7,263 bases of DNA from Chitinophaga pinensis (GTDB lineage Bacteria; Bacteroidota; Bacteroidia; UKL13-3). Every line of letters begins with the position of its first letter. Positions within the stretch are counted from its first letter, which is position 1. Of this stretch, positions 6,834-7,263 are shown in pieces. The notes beneath the pieces are model-generated. The model was not told where the DNA came from. It was given only the letters and a program-made list of their open reading frames with translations, and made no database searches. A program made the position numbers and the translations under genes. The stretch is from contig CAMCQX010000076.1 in the NCBI GenBank assembly GCA_945876985.1, positions 1-7,263 on the forward strand, in the 5' to 3' direction.

Positions 6834-6880
6834 GGTTGGAAAGATTGAAAGACCGAAAAATTACAAAAATTGAATGATTG
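6824..6880. repeat. Degenerate 8-bp-periodic repeat in the HD/porX gap
   Basis: Seven consecutive units can be read: atgattac, aaggttgg, aaagattg, aaagaccg, aaaaatta, caaaaattg (9 nt), aatgattg. The consensus is close to AAAGATTG. It lies upstream of the HD gene and overlaps the possible -33 element of its promoter. It shares its period and GATT-like core with the stretch at 5482-5537. No coding potential or transposase is attached. The origin is unknown. Confidence 0.5.
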
Positions 6881-6919
6881 ATTTTATTTGTTGGAGAATT
6901 TGTTTTGGTTTCATATTAA

Positions 6920-6941
6920 GGGCAGACACATAGGTCTGCCC
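6920..6941. repeat. GC-rich perfect inverted repeat, REP-like hairpin
   Basis: GGGCAGAC-ACATAG-GTCTGCCC has an 8-bp perfect stem and a 6-nt loop, conspicuously GC-rich in AT-rich surroundings. It lies in the 274-bp divergent gap between the HD gene and porX, about 135 bp before porX. Neither strand has a T tract after it, and both neighbouring genes point away from it, so it is not a normal terminator. From memory it resembles dispersed palindromes of the form GTAGGGGCAGACC...GTCTGCCC mobilised by REP-associated tyrosine transposases. That resemblance was not searched. Confidence 0.55.
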
Positions 6942-7047
6942 GTAAGTGCGAAAAAAATACTAAAACACTAAGAACCACGTTATATTTACCTTTTATAAAC
7001 ATATTAGTAAATAAATCACAAACAATTTTTAAATTCAAGTAAACAAG

Positions 7048-7056
7048 TAATCTTTG
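7048..7056 (+). promoter_or_regulatory. Candidate porX -7 box
   Basis: TAATCTTTG resembles the Bacteroidota -7 element TAnnTTTG with one extra spacer base. It ends 20 nt before the porX ATG, which would give a leader of roughly 14 nt. No convincing -33 TTG is seen upstream, so only the -7 part is called. Confidence 0.35.
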
Positions 7057-7076
7057 CAAAAACAACAAAAACATAA

Positions 7077-7263
7077 ATGAGCAATACAAGTATTCTTTGG
7101 GCCGATGATGAGATAGATTTATTAAAGCCACATATTATTTACCTAACCAATAAAGGTTATACGGTAGATAAAGTTACCAGTGGTGTAGATGCTGTGGAAG
7201 CAGTAAAACTGAAGCGATATGATGTGATTTTTTTAGATGAAAATATGCCCGGAATCAGTGGTT
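7077..7263 (+). CDS. porX: Response regulator PorX, N-terminal part (3'-truncated by the window)
   Basis: 62 codons of a CheY-like receiver domain are visible, starting at ATG 7077. The phosphorylation pocket is intact: acidic pair Asp10-Asp11 in [16 protein letters not shown] and phosphoacceptor Asp54 in [13 protein letters not shown]. The phrases [14 protein letters not shown] and FLDENMPG are typical of PorX. In Bacteroidota, PorX couples a receiver to a C-terminal PglZ/alkaline-phosphatase-like domain and, with the sensor kinase PorY, controls type IX secretion and gliding genes. That C-terminal domain lies outside the window, so a different response regulator is not strictly excluded. 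The gene is divergent from the HD gene, with a candidate -7 box 20 nt upstream. Confidence 0.85.
   Translation, partial: MSNTSILWADDEIDLLKPHIIYLTNKGYTVDKVTSGVDAVEAVKLKRYDVIFLDENMPGISG

Noticed and set aside
6920..6941. Intrinsic terminator at the GC-rich hairpin
   Set aside because: Both flanking genes are transcribed away from it and no T tract follows on either strand.
6916..7131. 71-codon minus-strand open frame overlapping the HD/porX gap and the porX start
   Set aside because: It overlaps the clearly conserved porX receiver domain on the opposite strand, runs through the palindrome, and its translation resembles no family I recognise.

Overview
The window looks like chromosomal DNA from a member of the Bacteroidota. 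The base composition is very AT-rich, ribosome binding sites of the Shine-Dalgarno type are weak or absent, TAnnTTTG-like promoter boxes are present, and the last gene is the start of porX, the response regulator tied to the Bacteroidota-specific type IX secretion system. Nothing points to a plasmid, prophage or intact transposon.

Layout. Positions 1-1986 (+) hold the C-terminal two thirds of sucA, the E1 subunit of 2-oxoglutarate dehydrogenase. It is followed 18 bp later (2005-2538, +) by a small membrane-anchored SRPBCC-fold protein. A convergent minus-strand block then reads, in transcription order, HD-domain phosphohydrolase (6802-5573), lpxD for lipid A synthesis (5408-4380), an ECF sigma factor (4308-3823) and its probable single-pass membrane anti-sigma factor (3763-2582). 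From 7077 porX starts on the plus strand, divergent from the HD gene, and runs off the window.

How the genes fit together. The right-hand part is an envelope-themed cluster: lipid A acylation (LpxD), an ECF sigma/anti-sigma pair that probably senses the periplasm, and PorX. A TGTAAC-N16-CGTTTT element sits just upstream of the sigma gene and resembles an ECF-type, possibly autoregulated, promoter. The anti-sigma protein appears to carry two tandem copies of its cytoplasmic N-terminal module, has no cysteine, and has a long Asn-rich periplasmic part.

The non-coding DNA is the least ordinary part. Both gaps flanking the HD gene contain a degenerate 8-bp-periodic repeat with GATT-like cores (5482-5537 and 6824-6880). 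The HD/porX gap also has a GC-rich perfect hairpin (6920-6941) that resembles dispersed REP-like palindromes. There is no convincing evidence of a wholly new system. The best leads are the duplicated anti-sigma module, the ECF promoter, and the paired octamer-periodic spacers.
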